From positions 1,116,001 to 1,180,000 of the forward strand of contig NZ_CP126242.1 in NCBI RefSeq assembly GCF_030142045.1: a DNA stretch of 64,000 bases, given 5' to 3'. The notes under the pieces were generated by a model. It was not told the DNA's origin and ran no database searches. It was given only the letters and a program-made list of their open reading frames with translations. Positions 10,601 through 18,464 of this stretch are shown one piece after another (within the stretch, counting starts at the first letter, position 1; each line of letters begins with the position of its first letter). Origin of the DNA: Arthrobacter sp. zg-Y919 (GTDB taxonomy: Bacteria; Actinomycetota; Actinomycetes; Actinomycetales; Micrococcaceae). The translations under genes were made by a program, and so were the position numbers.

Positions 10601-10795
10601 ACGACTGCGGAACTAGTGTCTGCGGTGCGATCCGGTCCGGCGCCGGTCATCCCGTCGGACCAATCTGACGGGATGGCCGAACGCTTTACCTCTTTGGACG
10701 CAGGTGCCAGTGCCGCTTTGTCCGTCGCTGCCCTGGCAAAGCGCACGATTCTCGCTGGCAAGAAGACTCAATTGACTGGAGATCAACGTGGCTAA
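7661..10795 (+). CDS. GT2 glycosyltransferase fused to CDP-glycerol-type glycerophosphotransferase
   Basis: The 1044-residue protein starts at an ATG one base after the wecC stop. Residues about 40-330 form a GT2 domain with DDGSTDG (74-80) and DADD (125-128). The middle, about 400-640, is beta-rich and unassigned. The C-terminal 390 residues match the TagF/TagB glycerophosphotransferase family, with QTWHGTP at 760-766 and TDYSS at 933-937, the histidine and the CDP-binding motif of that family. It could add a sugar and then a glycerol-phosphate or other alditol-phosphate unit, building a teichoic-acid-like chain. It is clearly homologous to the 1208-residue protein at 14718. Confidence 0.88.
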   Translation: MPYASVRALSGLAGKLHPALRARLRRLASPGSGTAGPGLLSVVVPMYNVSPYLERCLTSLVAQTYRELEIILVDDGSTDGTAAIAAGYARHDRRITVLTLPHGGNGRARNEGIRAATGRYLTFADADDVVPPDAYATMVTHLARSGSDFCVGSYGRIRGSKRTPVRLAERIHAQQRIGIHLADCPEAIDDVFLWNKVFVREFWDRCVGPIPEGIRYEDQETTSRAYLRAENFDILSPIVYWWRIREDGSSITQAKHLLEDLQDRLTVARDVTGLFRKEAPAPVLVHWYRRLLGTDLIPYIEQVPDAADAFRQLLFNGLQNLYPPARQYLATTDPQSRVLLHLAAGGHWADIRRAVVERINNGTASPLVFDDGRIFAVPPLLDVLQLPVSRDLLEVLPQQLELMAVLGEPVPGANGTLTVSGHAYLRNVDLRNYTLDLHVTPGSAAAPGAVSVTRWTNPEIDLLSGDRNCSYAASAFTVELTAPAAELTVRVELDGHRVERTMAVPRPAGEPRRPGPVVTAMSAASRDGADELRIDVAGAPAGAAFALVTARFQISATVEAQPDGTVRLRMPVSTQRWGTKLPAPPSGSYTLRMSRSGGAAGPGDPAVGVDEGTSHSFRSEMLPGARVRGLRTSSGAMAVSIGAPLADDETGTFHQYRLRRENFGPAAVRRTVPGIFFESFGGKSCTDSPRAISDYLAGAGFDEPLYWSVADRSVPVPSYAVPLLQGSAEWYEKLAAVRVLVNNNNFPWYFRKSPDQFYLQTWHGTPLKRIGLDIPQHLLSLSYRDLMEREAQWWDLLLAQNDFAADVLPKALGYAGAVLTAGYPRNDALLHPDASETRKRVRALLGIAPHQKVLLYAPTWRDGARDSDGRSDWVGFLDVEEASRRLGPEYTFLIRGHHNVAGQRRIEDHPSAVDVTDYPEVNDLYLASDMIVTDYSSAIFDYAVLNRPIYLLAPDLEEYRNSRGLYLDPEADLPSIPVLSTTAELVSAVRSGPAPVIPSDQSDGMAERFTSLDAGASAALSVAALAKRTILAGKKTQLTGDQRG

Positions 10796-13502
10796 AGGCC
10801 AGTTTTCCCTTGTAGTGGCACTGTACAACGTGGCGGAGTACGTGCCGGCGTTTCTGGAGTCCCTGCGCACGCAAAGTTATCCGGTGCGTGACCTGGACAT
10901 AATTGTCGTCGATGACGGCTCCACCGACGTTTCCGCGGACGTGGTAGAACGGTGGGCACAGGAACACCACGCGGAGCTGCGGCTGATCCGACAAGAAAAC
11001 GCAGGTCCGGGTGCTGCCCGGAACGCAGGACTCAAGCTGGCACAAAACACCTGGGTGACCTTCTGCGATCCTGATGACGTATTTCATCCCGGATATTTCC
11101 GCGCGGTTGCTGATTTCCTTACCGGGGATTCCAACGGGTCTGCCCAGCTTTTGGCGACGCGCTTAGTTCAGTTCCAAGACGGAACTACAGCCACCAGCCA
11201 TACCCACCCGCTGGGCAAGAAGTTCCGGCTGGGAAACGTCCTTGCTGACTTGAATGCCAACCCAGAGTTTATTCAGCTTCACGGCCCGACAGCATTTCTG
11301 CGACGTTCGGTGCTGCAGGAGCATGCCCTGACCTTCGATGAACAGATCCGTCCGAAATTTGAAGACGCACACCTGATCGGCAGGTATCTGGCCGTTGTTG
11401 AAGCGCCCGTGATCGGCGTCGTTGCCACTGCCCGCTACCTGTACCGCCGCAATCGCCGGACCGGTTCATCGCTGGTGGCCGGCGCTTGGGCGGACCCCAG
11501 AGCCTATGACGAGCTCCCGCGCTACGGCTATCTGGGCATGCTCACCGCTATCCAGGAACGGCTGGGGCATGTGCCGCAGTGGGCCCAATACATGGTTCTC
11601 TATGACCTCGTGTGGCTCTACATTGACGACAAACGGATGCACAGCAGGACTGCTGCTGCCACAGCGGAGCAGCAGGCAAGCATGCATCGGCTACTCGAAC
11701 AGATCATTGACCTGATTGACGATGAGGTAATCGGAAGCTTCAGCGTGGTCAGCCAGGGCTGGGTCTTCCACAACGTCCTACGAAGTTACTACAGGCGGCA
11801 GGAAATTGTTTTACCTGTGGTCCAGGAATGGAAGCGAGACGAACAGCGCCGCACGGTGCGCTACTCCTATCTTTTCCAAGGGACATGCCCGGAGGAAAAG
11901 GTCTACGTGGATGGCGCCGCGGTGGTTCCGCTTGCAGCTAAGACACGGGACCATCGAATCCTGGGTAAGACGCTGATCCGCGAACGCATTCTTATTCTCC
12001 CCATGGGCGGGGAACCGGAGTTTCTTCTGGATGGTAAACGGACCACCGCGACTACCGACCGAGGCGTGCCGCTGCAGGCGGGCCGCTCTCCCGAACAACG
12101 GCCAGGGTTCGATCTGCGGCCGCCGGCTGTGCCTGCCTCATCAGGCAACCCGGCCGGACGGAAACTCGCGGCACTGGGTGCCAAGGCCGCCCGGTTCCGG
12201 GAGAACCGGATCCTGCACCGGTCCCTGACCGGCACGGGGACTCTGGCCGAGATCCGGGGCAGCGGAGCCAGAGCGGTGCAGAGAGCCGGAGGCAGGCATG
12301 CGGCTGCACAGCAGGCGGCAGCGGATCAACGTCTGGTGGTTGCTGCGGGAAGTGAGCCTGCTGTCACGGTTTACCGCGACGCCTGGCTGCTCATGGACCG
12401 GATGGACCGGGCCGACGACAATGCCGAGCATCTTTACCGGTATCTCCAGCGGGAGCGGCCGGACATCAATGCGTGGTTTATGTTGGACCGGGGGAGCGAT
12501 GACTGGGAGCGTCTTGCGGCGGACGGCTTCCGGTTGGTCGCGTACGGCTCCGACGAGGCGGTGCTCCTGGTGATGAACGCCGCGTATAAAATCTCTTCAC
12601 ATGCGAACGCCGACATTGAATTCCCCGTAAGCCGCAAGCGTTTCGGTGAGGGTCCTGGCCGGTTTGTCTTCCTGCAGCACGGGGTGACCAAGGACGACAT
12701 GTCCCGCTGGCTGAACATGAAGAAGATCGCGCTAATGATCACGGCCACTGCTGCCGAGCAGGAGTCCATCACCGGTGACGGGAACACCTACGACTTCACT
12801 TCGCACGAGGTCCAGCTGACCGGCTTTCCCCGGCACGACGAGCTGCTGAAAGCTGCGGAGAAAGTCCCCCTGTCGGAGCGGTGCCTAATCTTGGTAGCTC
12901 CCACTTGGCGCGAGTACCTGCGCGACGAGCTAGCCGGATCCCCGTCCGACGAGGAGCGAGCCGAGCGCTTTGAACGAAGCGAGTTTGGTCGGCACTGGCT
13001 AGCGCTGCTGCGTTCGACGAAGCTGCGGCAGTTGTGTGTCCAAGAGGGGTATCAGATGGTGTTCCTGCCACATCCTGAGCTTGCATCTCTGGTTCCGCTT
13101 CTAGAACTTCCTGAGCATGTGCGGGCTGTTTCCTACACGAACATCCGGGTGCAGGAACAACTGGTGAAGTCCCATACCCTGATCACCGACTATTCCTCCA
13201 TTGCCTTCGACGCCGCTTACGCCGGCTCACGGGTGCTCTACATGCAGTTTGACGGAGATGAAATCTTCGAAGGCGGGCACGTCTACCGGAAGGGCTATTT
13301 CGATTACCGCCGTGACGGGCTGGGCCCGGTGGTTACCGACAGCGAGGGAGTGGTCGATCAGCTGTTGAAAAGGTCGAATTCCGCGGGGGGCATCTATACG
13401 GACAGGATCCGGAAGACCTTCCGGTACTGGGACAAGCAGTCTTCTCGGCGGACAGCACTTGCCATTGAGAACCTTAGCTCGGGCGAAACAGCTGGCATGT
13501 GA
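10788..13502 (+). CDS. GT2 glycosyltransferase fused to divergent glycerophosphotransferase domain
   Basis: The 904-residue protein has a GTG start preceded by GGAG and overlaps the previous gene by 8 bases. A GT2 domain with DDGSTD at 42-47 occupies the first 300 residues. An alanine- and arginine-rich linker around 430-530 follows. The C-terminal domain is of the TagF/TagB family with TDYSS at 800-804, but the usual WHGTPLK motif is replaced by LQHGVTK at 629-635, as in the shorter QHG-type members. That suggests a different acceptor from its two neighbours of similar architecture. It is the last gene of the tightly packed operon. Confidence 0.85.
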   Translation: MAKGQFSLVVALYNVAEYVPAFLESLRTQSYPVRDLDIIVVDDGSTDVSADVVERWAQEHHAELRLIRQENAGPGAARNAGLKLAQNTWVTFCDPDDVFHPGYFRAVADFLTGDSNGSAQLLATRLVQFQDGTTATSHTHPLGKKFRLGNVLADLNANPEFIQLHGPTAFLRRSVLQEHALTFDEQIRPKFEDAHLIGRYLAVVEAPVIGVVATARYLYRRNRRTGSSLVAGAWADPRAYDELPRYGYLGMLTAIQERLGHVPQWAQYMVLYDLVWLYIDDKRMHSRTAAATAEQQASMHRLLEQIIDLIDDEVIGSFSVVSQGWVFHNVLRSYYRRQEIVLPVVQEWKRDEQRRTVRYSYLFQGTCPEEKVYVDGAAVVPLAAKTRDHRILGKTLIRERILILPMGGEPEFLLDGKRTTATTDRGVPLQAGRSPEQRPGFDLRPPAVPASSGNPAGRKLAALGAKAARFRENRILHRSLTGTGTLAEIRGSGARAVQRAGGRHAAAQQAAADQRLVVAAGSEPAVTVYRDAWLLMDRMDRADDNAEHLYRYLQRERPDINAWFMLDRGSDDWERLAADGFRLVAYGSDEAVLLVMNAAYKISSHANADIEFPVSRKRFGEGPGRFVFLQHGVTKDDMSRWLNMKKIALMITATAAEQESITGDGNTYDFTSHEVQLTGFPRHDELLKAAEKVPLSERCLILVAPTWREYLRDELAGSPSDEERAERFERSEFGRHWLALLRSTKLRQLCVQEGYQMVFLPHPELASLVPLLELPEHVRAVSYTNIRVQEQLVKSHTLITDYSSIAFDAAYAGSRVLYMQFDGDEIFEGGHVYRKGYFDYRRDGLGPVVTDSEGVVDQLLKRSNSAGGIYTDRIRKTFRYWDKQSSRRTALAIENLSSGETAGM

Positions 13503-13794
13503 TGGATCGCATGGATATAAGCCTCGGTGCAGTCCGCCCGATCGGCAAAGAATCCGCTTCTGCAGCCGCGGAACGAATCAGTGTTTGAGCTAGTTTTAGC
13601 TGTACCACCCAAGCGGTATCGCTCCAACCAGGTCCTAGGTCGTGTAGGAAATGTAGATTAACGCAAATTCGTCTTCGGCTCCAGAAACGGTAAGGTTCAA
13701 TTGGGGGACAATAAGCTGCGCTGCTATATGCGGCGGAAGATTCGCTCTGCTTGCTGATTCCCATTGTTAGCTCTTCGACGAACAGGAACACCGC
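13503..13794. other. Gene-free spacer at entry to low-GC block, with candidate promoter
   Basis: No convincing coding frame is seen on either strand in these 292 bases, and base composition drops here compared with the upstream operon. A possible promoter reads TTGGGG at 13701-13706, an 18-base spacer and TATATG at 13725-13730. It would drive the nucleotidyltransferase gene, whose ATG at 13795 is preceded by CAGGAAC. The promoter is weak and unproven. Confidence 0.4.
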
Positions 13795-14505
13795 ATGGCA
13801 GTGCAAGCCGTAATTCTAGCCGCTGGTATGGGAACCAGACTGGCCCGGCCACATCCCAAGGCTCTGACGGAGCTGGAGGACGGCCGAACCATCATGACTC
13901 AACAAGTGGATAATCTCAATGCGGCGTTCGGGGATGAGCTTCGTTTGACCGTGGTGGTCGGTTATAAGCTCGAGCAAATTATGGAACACATTCCAGAGGC
14001 CTCCTTCGTATACAACGAAGCATATGACCAGACGAACACGTCTAAGAGCCTCGTGAAGGCACTACGTAACTCCGCCGATGGCGGCGTGCTGTGGATGAAC
14101 GGAGACGTCGTATTCGATCCGGAGATGCTGGGATACCTCGATCCTTACATCAGGGCCGATCGATCCTTTATTGCAGTGGATACGTCTACTGTTTCAGACG
14201 AAGAGGTCAAATACACCGTCAACGAAGCCGGGTATATCGACGAACTGTCCAAGAATGTTCTAAATGGCCTCGGCGAGGCAATCGGGATCAACTATGTCTC
14301 CTCAGCGGACAAGCACATGCTAATCAAGCGGTTGGAGGAGGTAGATGACCAGGAATACTTTGAAGGCGGCATCGTCCTGACGATTCAGAAGGACTTTCAG
14401 GAATACCTTCCCATAGATATCAGCAGTTTTTATGCCGTCGAAGTGGATTTCGCAGCAGACCTAGTCCGTGCCAACGAGCAACTGGTTTTGAACGCCGCAT
14501 CTTAG
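13795..14505 (+). CDS. LicC-like nucleotidyltransferase (putative CTP-dependent cytidylyltransferase)
   Basis: The 236-residue protein has the sugar-nucleotidyltransferase signature LAAGMGTRL at residues 8-16, PKAL at 21-24 and a metal-binding NGDVVF near 102. The small size and the phrase YNEAYDQTNTSKSL resemble LicC/PntC-type enzymes that couple CTP to phosphocholine or aminoethylphosphonate rather than glucose-1-phosphate thymidylyltransferases. It would activate a phospho-substituent or phospho-alditol for the adjacent glycerophosphotransferase-domain proteins. No LicD-type transferase is present in the window, so the true substrate is open. Codon use is less GC-rich than in the upstream operon, consistent with horizontal acquisition. 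Confidence 0.7.
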   Translation: MAVQAVILAAGMGTRLARPHPKALTELEDGRTIMTQQVDNLNAAFGDELRLTVVVGYKLEQIMEHIPEASFVYNEAYDQTNTSKSLVKALRNSADGGVLWMNGDVVFDPEMLGYLDPYIRADRSFIAVDTSTVSDEEVKYTVNEAGYIDELSKNVLNGLGEAIGINYVSSADKHMLIKRLEEVDDQEYFEGGIVLTIQKDFQEYLPIDISSFYAVEVDFAADLVRANEQLVLNAAS

Positions 14506-14717
14506 CAACATGCCTACCATCGGCATGGGGAACCACGGGCCGCTACGCATTGCGAACTGCGGACCACTCTAAGCAGCGAGGGGCCGGCGGCGGCACGACT
14601 ATGATAACGATTCCATGAGCTTATTGGAAGCGCAAGGCTTACGGAACGTCGTGCATCGACGGGCTGAAACGTATTTCGAAACAACGCCGAATATGTCGGT
14701 AAAGACGCAAGGAAATA
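14506..14717. other. Gene-free spacer with a short hairpin
   Basis: No gene is seen. A small inverted repeat CATGCC/GGCATG lies at 14509-14527 just after the nucleotidyltransferase stop, but without a T-run. A TATGAT at 14600-14605 could be a -10 box for the following large gene, yet no clear -35 matches it. The ATG at 14718 is preceded by AAGGAAA. Confidence 0.35.
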
Positions 14718-17700
14718 ATGTCACAGGTAAAGAACTCTATTGACGTGGCCGTTCGACGAAGCTGGAATGCGTTACCTAAGGGCGTGCAGTCCAATATCCG
14801 CCCATTATTGAGGAAGCAAGATAAGTCCGGCTGGCGACGATACACAGGGTCTGTGAAAGAACCTTTACTGAGCGTAATTATTCCTGTCCACAACGTTAGC
14901 GCGTATCTCAAAGCGTGTTTGGAGAGCGTACTCTCCCAAGACTATTCGCGGCTCGAAGTAATAGTGGTGGATGACGGTTCAACTGATGGATCGGACGACA
15001 TCGTAAGGCAATATGGGGAGCGCGACGAAAGGATCAAGTTTGTCCAAATACCGCACTCGGGTAACGGGATAGCTCGTAATCGGGGAGTCGCTATAGCCCG
15101 AGGCGAATACTTGACCTTCGTGGACTCCGACGATGTCGTTATGCAGGGCTCGTATTCGCACATGGTAGGGCGACTCGTTGAATCGGGTTCCGATTTTGCC
15201 GTCGGCGCATTTCGTCGCCGGAAAGGGGGGCGCGAGTGGCTGCCGGAAATGATGGCCGAGTTGCATGGTACCGACCGCATCGGTATACGAGTCGAGGAGT
15301 TTCCCGATATTCTTCGGGATGTCTTCTTATGGAACAAAGTCTTTAGAAAAGACTTTTGGGACGCTTCTGTCGGCGCGATTCCTGAAGGCGTCCTTTATGA
15401 GGATCAGGAGCCTATTGTTCGTGCATTCCTTAGATCACGTTCATTCGATGTCCTGAGTCGACCTGTTTATGTCTGGCGTATTAGGGAGGATAATTCCTCT
15501 ATTACGCAGCAGAAGGGAAGCTTGACGGACCTCATAGATCGTATGAAGGCGGCGCGGATCGTGACGGACTTCGTCCTGGCTGAAGCAAGCGAAGGAGTTA
15601 GAAACGCTTGGTTCACCAAGTCTCTGGGCGAGGACCTGCGTCTCTATATTAATAAGGTGCCGAATAGTGGTGACGAATATTGGAGCGTCCTTCAAAGGTC
15701 CGTAAGCACCTTGTATGGGCTCTCCGGTCCTGACGTACTTTGTTCTTTACCTCTCCAGGACCGAGTCCTCGCTTTTCTTATTGCAGAAGACCGGCGTAGC
15801 GATGTAGAGGCAGTGCTGGTGGGAATGCGTGACCATGGGAGGACGTTCCCTGTGGCTCCAACAAGGGTTGGCTTGGTCGGTCTGCCGATTTTCAGCCAAG
15901 GACTGAGCGTGCCTTTGCCGACGACTGTGCTACGAGTGGAGGAAGCTGACATAGCGATCCGCACGAGGCTGTTGGACTTTAAGTGGTTGACCCCGGATAC
16001 CGTCCAAATCCGAGGCGCGGCGTACCTCACGGGCATCGACTCATCGAAATTCACCTATACGACCTCTCTCTCGCTCATCAATACGGCAACCGGCGAGTCA
16101 AAGACCCTAGATGCCGTAGTGGAACCCGATGCGCGTATAGATCAGGTGAGTGAAGACCGTTGGAACACGTACGCTGAGACAGGTTTTACGGCGCTTATCC
16201 CCACAGCGAACCTCCTAGGAGCAGGAGCTGCCAGCACAACTAACGGCCAAGAGTGGGTCCTGCGGGTGATCGTCAGCGCTGGCGGGTTCACCAAGTCAGA
16301 CGTTATCCGGCACAGAGACGGAGAGCTTCTGCCGTTCCAGTTGCCCAAAGGGCCAGCATTGGGCAGACGACGTGTAGTCGCGCAAATGGATAGGGCCAAA
16401 GGTTTTCGGCTTAGGACTGTTGGCTATGAGTTGATGGCCCACAGTGTTTCCTCCCGCGGTCGGTTCGTAGAGTTCACATTTGACGGACAAGCATCGCCTC
16501 TGCCGTTGCTGCTGGTTTTAAAAAACGAGCATGAGCATCTGATATCAACGGCGACAGATACGGTATTTGGGCGGTGTTTCAGAGTCGAGGTGCCGGAGAC
16601 GCCTGCGAGTAACCGGGAGGTATCTTGGGACGTTGTGGCCCAGTACGAAGATAACAAGTCTCACTACGTGGGATGGCCGGGATCGAGTGATGACCTGGAC
16701 TCGCTACCATCTCCTGACCGGGCCGTTCGCATTGGTACTACAGGTTACGGATATCTTCGTGTCTCGGCACGGGCATGGCGTGTAACAGTATCGGACTGCA
16801 GGATCGACAATGAGGGTAAGTTTTTGACCCTTAGCGGCAGGTCGGCGCATATGAAGTCGCGTGGTGAGCGAGTCCTCGATCTCATTCTTGCGACAAACCG
16901 AAACGTAATAGCTCCGCTATCCGTAGATCTAGTCCCCGGCACGGAAAACTTTACCGCGGTGTTCCCTTTGACCTCGGATAAATGGGGATACGGAGATGCG
17001 TATCCAGACGCGGGGCACTACAGGCTACTTCTGCGGACAATCGCATCCACTGGGCAAGTTAGTCGCCAGAGGGTCCAGGCTAGCGGCGGAATGCTCAGCC
17101 GGCTGCCGGAAGAGCATATGGGCGATAAGGCGAGGATAGCCCTGACCGCGGAAGACAGAGATCGCAACTTCGTCGTTAAGATTTTGGCTCCTTTCAAGCA
17201 AAATGAACGAGGACCTCGCGCCCAGCAACTTCTTCGCGAAGAATATCTAACCGGAAAGGGTGAAATTGACAAAGATGCGATACTCTTTGAAAGCTTCGCG
17301 GGTAAGTCGGTCACGGACAGTGTGAAAGCAATTTCAGATGAGTTGGCCCGGAGATCCGATGCCCGTCGGCGCTATTGGTCAATTGCGGATTACTCCGTCC
17401 CTGTCCCGGATGGTTGCACCGGTGTCCTGATGTATAGTGCCGAGTGGTATCGGCTATTGAACTCGGCCGGGACATTGATTAATAACAACAACTTCCCGCA
17501 TTACTTCAGGAAGCGCGACGGGCAGTCCTATATTCAGACCTGGCACGGAACCCCTTTGAAGAAAATCGGAAACCATACGCCCCTGGTAAACCTGACCTCT
17601 TCCTATCGTCAGCTGATGACTCGAGAGGCGGCTGCGTGGGACGCACTATTGGTGCAGAATCAGTTTGCTGAGTCTGTACTGCCGGAGGCGTTCGGGTACT

Positions 17701-18344
17701 CGGGGCGCGTCATTTGTGGCGGCTATCCTAGGAATGACATATTGCACGGAGTCGCCTCGCCGAAGAGGCGTGTCGACGTGCGGAGAACGTTAGGGCTCGC
17801 TGAAGGAACGACCGCTATCCTCTACACGCCCACGTGGCGCGATAATGTCCGCACCGATCAGAACAAGTTTGCCGCGGTGAACTACTTGGAATTCGAGAAG
17901 GTCATTGAGGCGTCGGGGAATGATTGTGTTGTGCTTTTCCGCGGTCACCACAATATTGCAGGCCAACGAAACACAGCGGGAGGATCCACATTCATAGATG
18001 TGACCGCCTATCCGGAGATTGCGGATCTGTATTTGGCGGCTGACATGATGATCACCGATTACTCGTCCTCGATGTTCGATTTCTGCGGAACCGGCAAACC
18101 TCTTCTGTTTCTCGCGCCGGACATCGACGAGTATCGGACAGTGACGCGAGGATTCTACTTCGACTTCGAGTCTGAGGCACCGGGCCCCATCCTGTCCTCA
18201 ACAGAGGAAGTCATCGATGCAGTAACTCGAATGGAATCAATCCGCGAGGAGTATCGAGAGGCCTACAAGAACTTTGCGTATAAATATGCGCCTCTTGACG
18301 ATGGCCATGCGGCCCACCGAATCGTTGATATTTTGTTTACGTAA
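14718..18344 (+). CDS. GT2 glycosyltransferase fused to CDP-glycerol-type glycerophosphotransferase (low-GC paralogue)
   Basis: The 1208-residue protein has the same plan as the gene at 7661: a GT2 domain with DDGSTD at 85-90, a long beta-rich centre (about 400-850), and a TagF-type domain with QTWHGTP at 940-946 and TDYSS at 1113-1117. Both proteins share the stretch FESF-GKS-TDS just before the glycerophosphotransferase domain. Its DNA is markedly less GC-rich (32 of 60 bases G or C at 15361-15420) and uses ATA, TTA and AGA codons that are rare in neighbouring genes, pointing to transfer from another lineage. It likely extends or branches a phosphodiester-linked surface polymer. Confidence 0.87.
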   Translation: MSQVKNSIDVAVRRSWNALPKGVQSNIRPLLRKQDKSGWRRYTGSVKEPLLSVIIPVHNVSAYLKACLESVLSQDYSRLEVIVVDDGSTDGSDDIVRQYGERDERIKFVQIPHSGNGIARNRGVAIARGEYLTFVDSDDVVMQGSYSHMVGRLVESGSDFAVGAFRRRKGGREWLPEMMAELHGTDRIGIRVEEFPDILRDVFLWNKVFRKDFWDASVGAIPEGVLYEDQEPIVRAFLRSRSFDVLSRPVYVWRIREDNSSITQQKGSLTDLIDRMKAARIVTDFVLAEASEGVRNAWFTKSLGEDLRLYINKVPNSGDEYWSVLQRSVSTLYGLSGPDVLCSLPLQDRVLAFLIAEDRRSDVEAVLVGMRDHGRTFPVAPTRVGLVGLPIFSQGLSVPLPTTVLRVEEADIAIRTRLLDFKWLTPDTVQIRGAAYLTGIDSSKFTYTTSLSLINTATGESKTLDAVVEPDARIDQVSEDRWNTYAETGFTALIPTANLLGAGAASTTNGQEWVLRVIVSAGGFTKSDVIRHRDGELLPFQLPKGPALGRRRVVAQMDRAKGFRLRTVGYELMAHSVSSRGRFVEFTFDGQASPLPLLLVLKNEHEHLISTATDTVFGRCFRVEVPETPASNREVSWDVVAQYEDNKSHYVGWPGSSDDLDSLPSPDRAVRIGTTGYGYLRVSARAWRVTVSDCRIDNEGKFLTLSGRSAHMKSRGERVLDLILATNRNVIAPLSVDLVPGTENFTAVFPLTSDKWGYGDAYPDAGHYRLLLRTIASTGQVSRQRVQASGGMLSRLPEEHMGDKARIALTAEDRDRNFVVKILAPFKQNERGPRAQQLLREEYLTGKGEIDKDAILFESFAGKSVTDSVKAISDELARRSDARRRYWSIADYSVPVPDGCTGVLMYSAEWYRLLNSAGTLINNNNFPHYFRKRDGQSYIQTWHGTPLKKIGNHTPLVNLTSSYRQLMTREAAAWDALLVQNQFAESVLPEAFGYSGRVICGGYPRNDILHGVASPKRRVDVRRTLGLAEGTTAILYTPTWRDNVRTDQNKFAAVNYLEFEKVIEASGNDCVVLFRGHHNIAGQRNTAGGSTFIDVTAYPEIADLYLAADMMITDYSSSMFDFCGTGKPLLFLAPDIDEYRTVTRGFYFDFESEAPGPILSSTEEVIDAVTRMESIREEYREAYKNFAYKYAPLDDGHAAHRIVDILFT

Positions 18345-18464
18345 TCGTTTTCTGATCGACCAAAGCCTCAACGAACACGAGTTCACGCACATTACGGGCT
18401 GTGTCCACATGAAGGTTTCGTTGGCCCCGGTATGTGCACTTATTTAGTGACTAAAGGAATAAAT

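Noticed and set aside
13474..13806. 110-codon minus-strand frame in the spacer at 13.5 kb
   Set aside because: No homology-like motif, overlaps the ends of two real genes and has no ribosome-binding site.
14509..14527. CATGCC/GGCATG hairpin as terminator after the nucleotidyltransferase
   Set aside because: The stem is only six pairs and no T-run follows.
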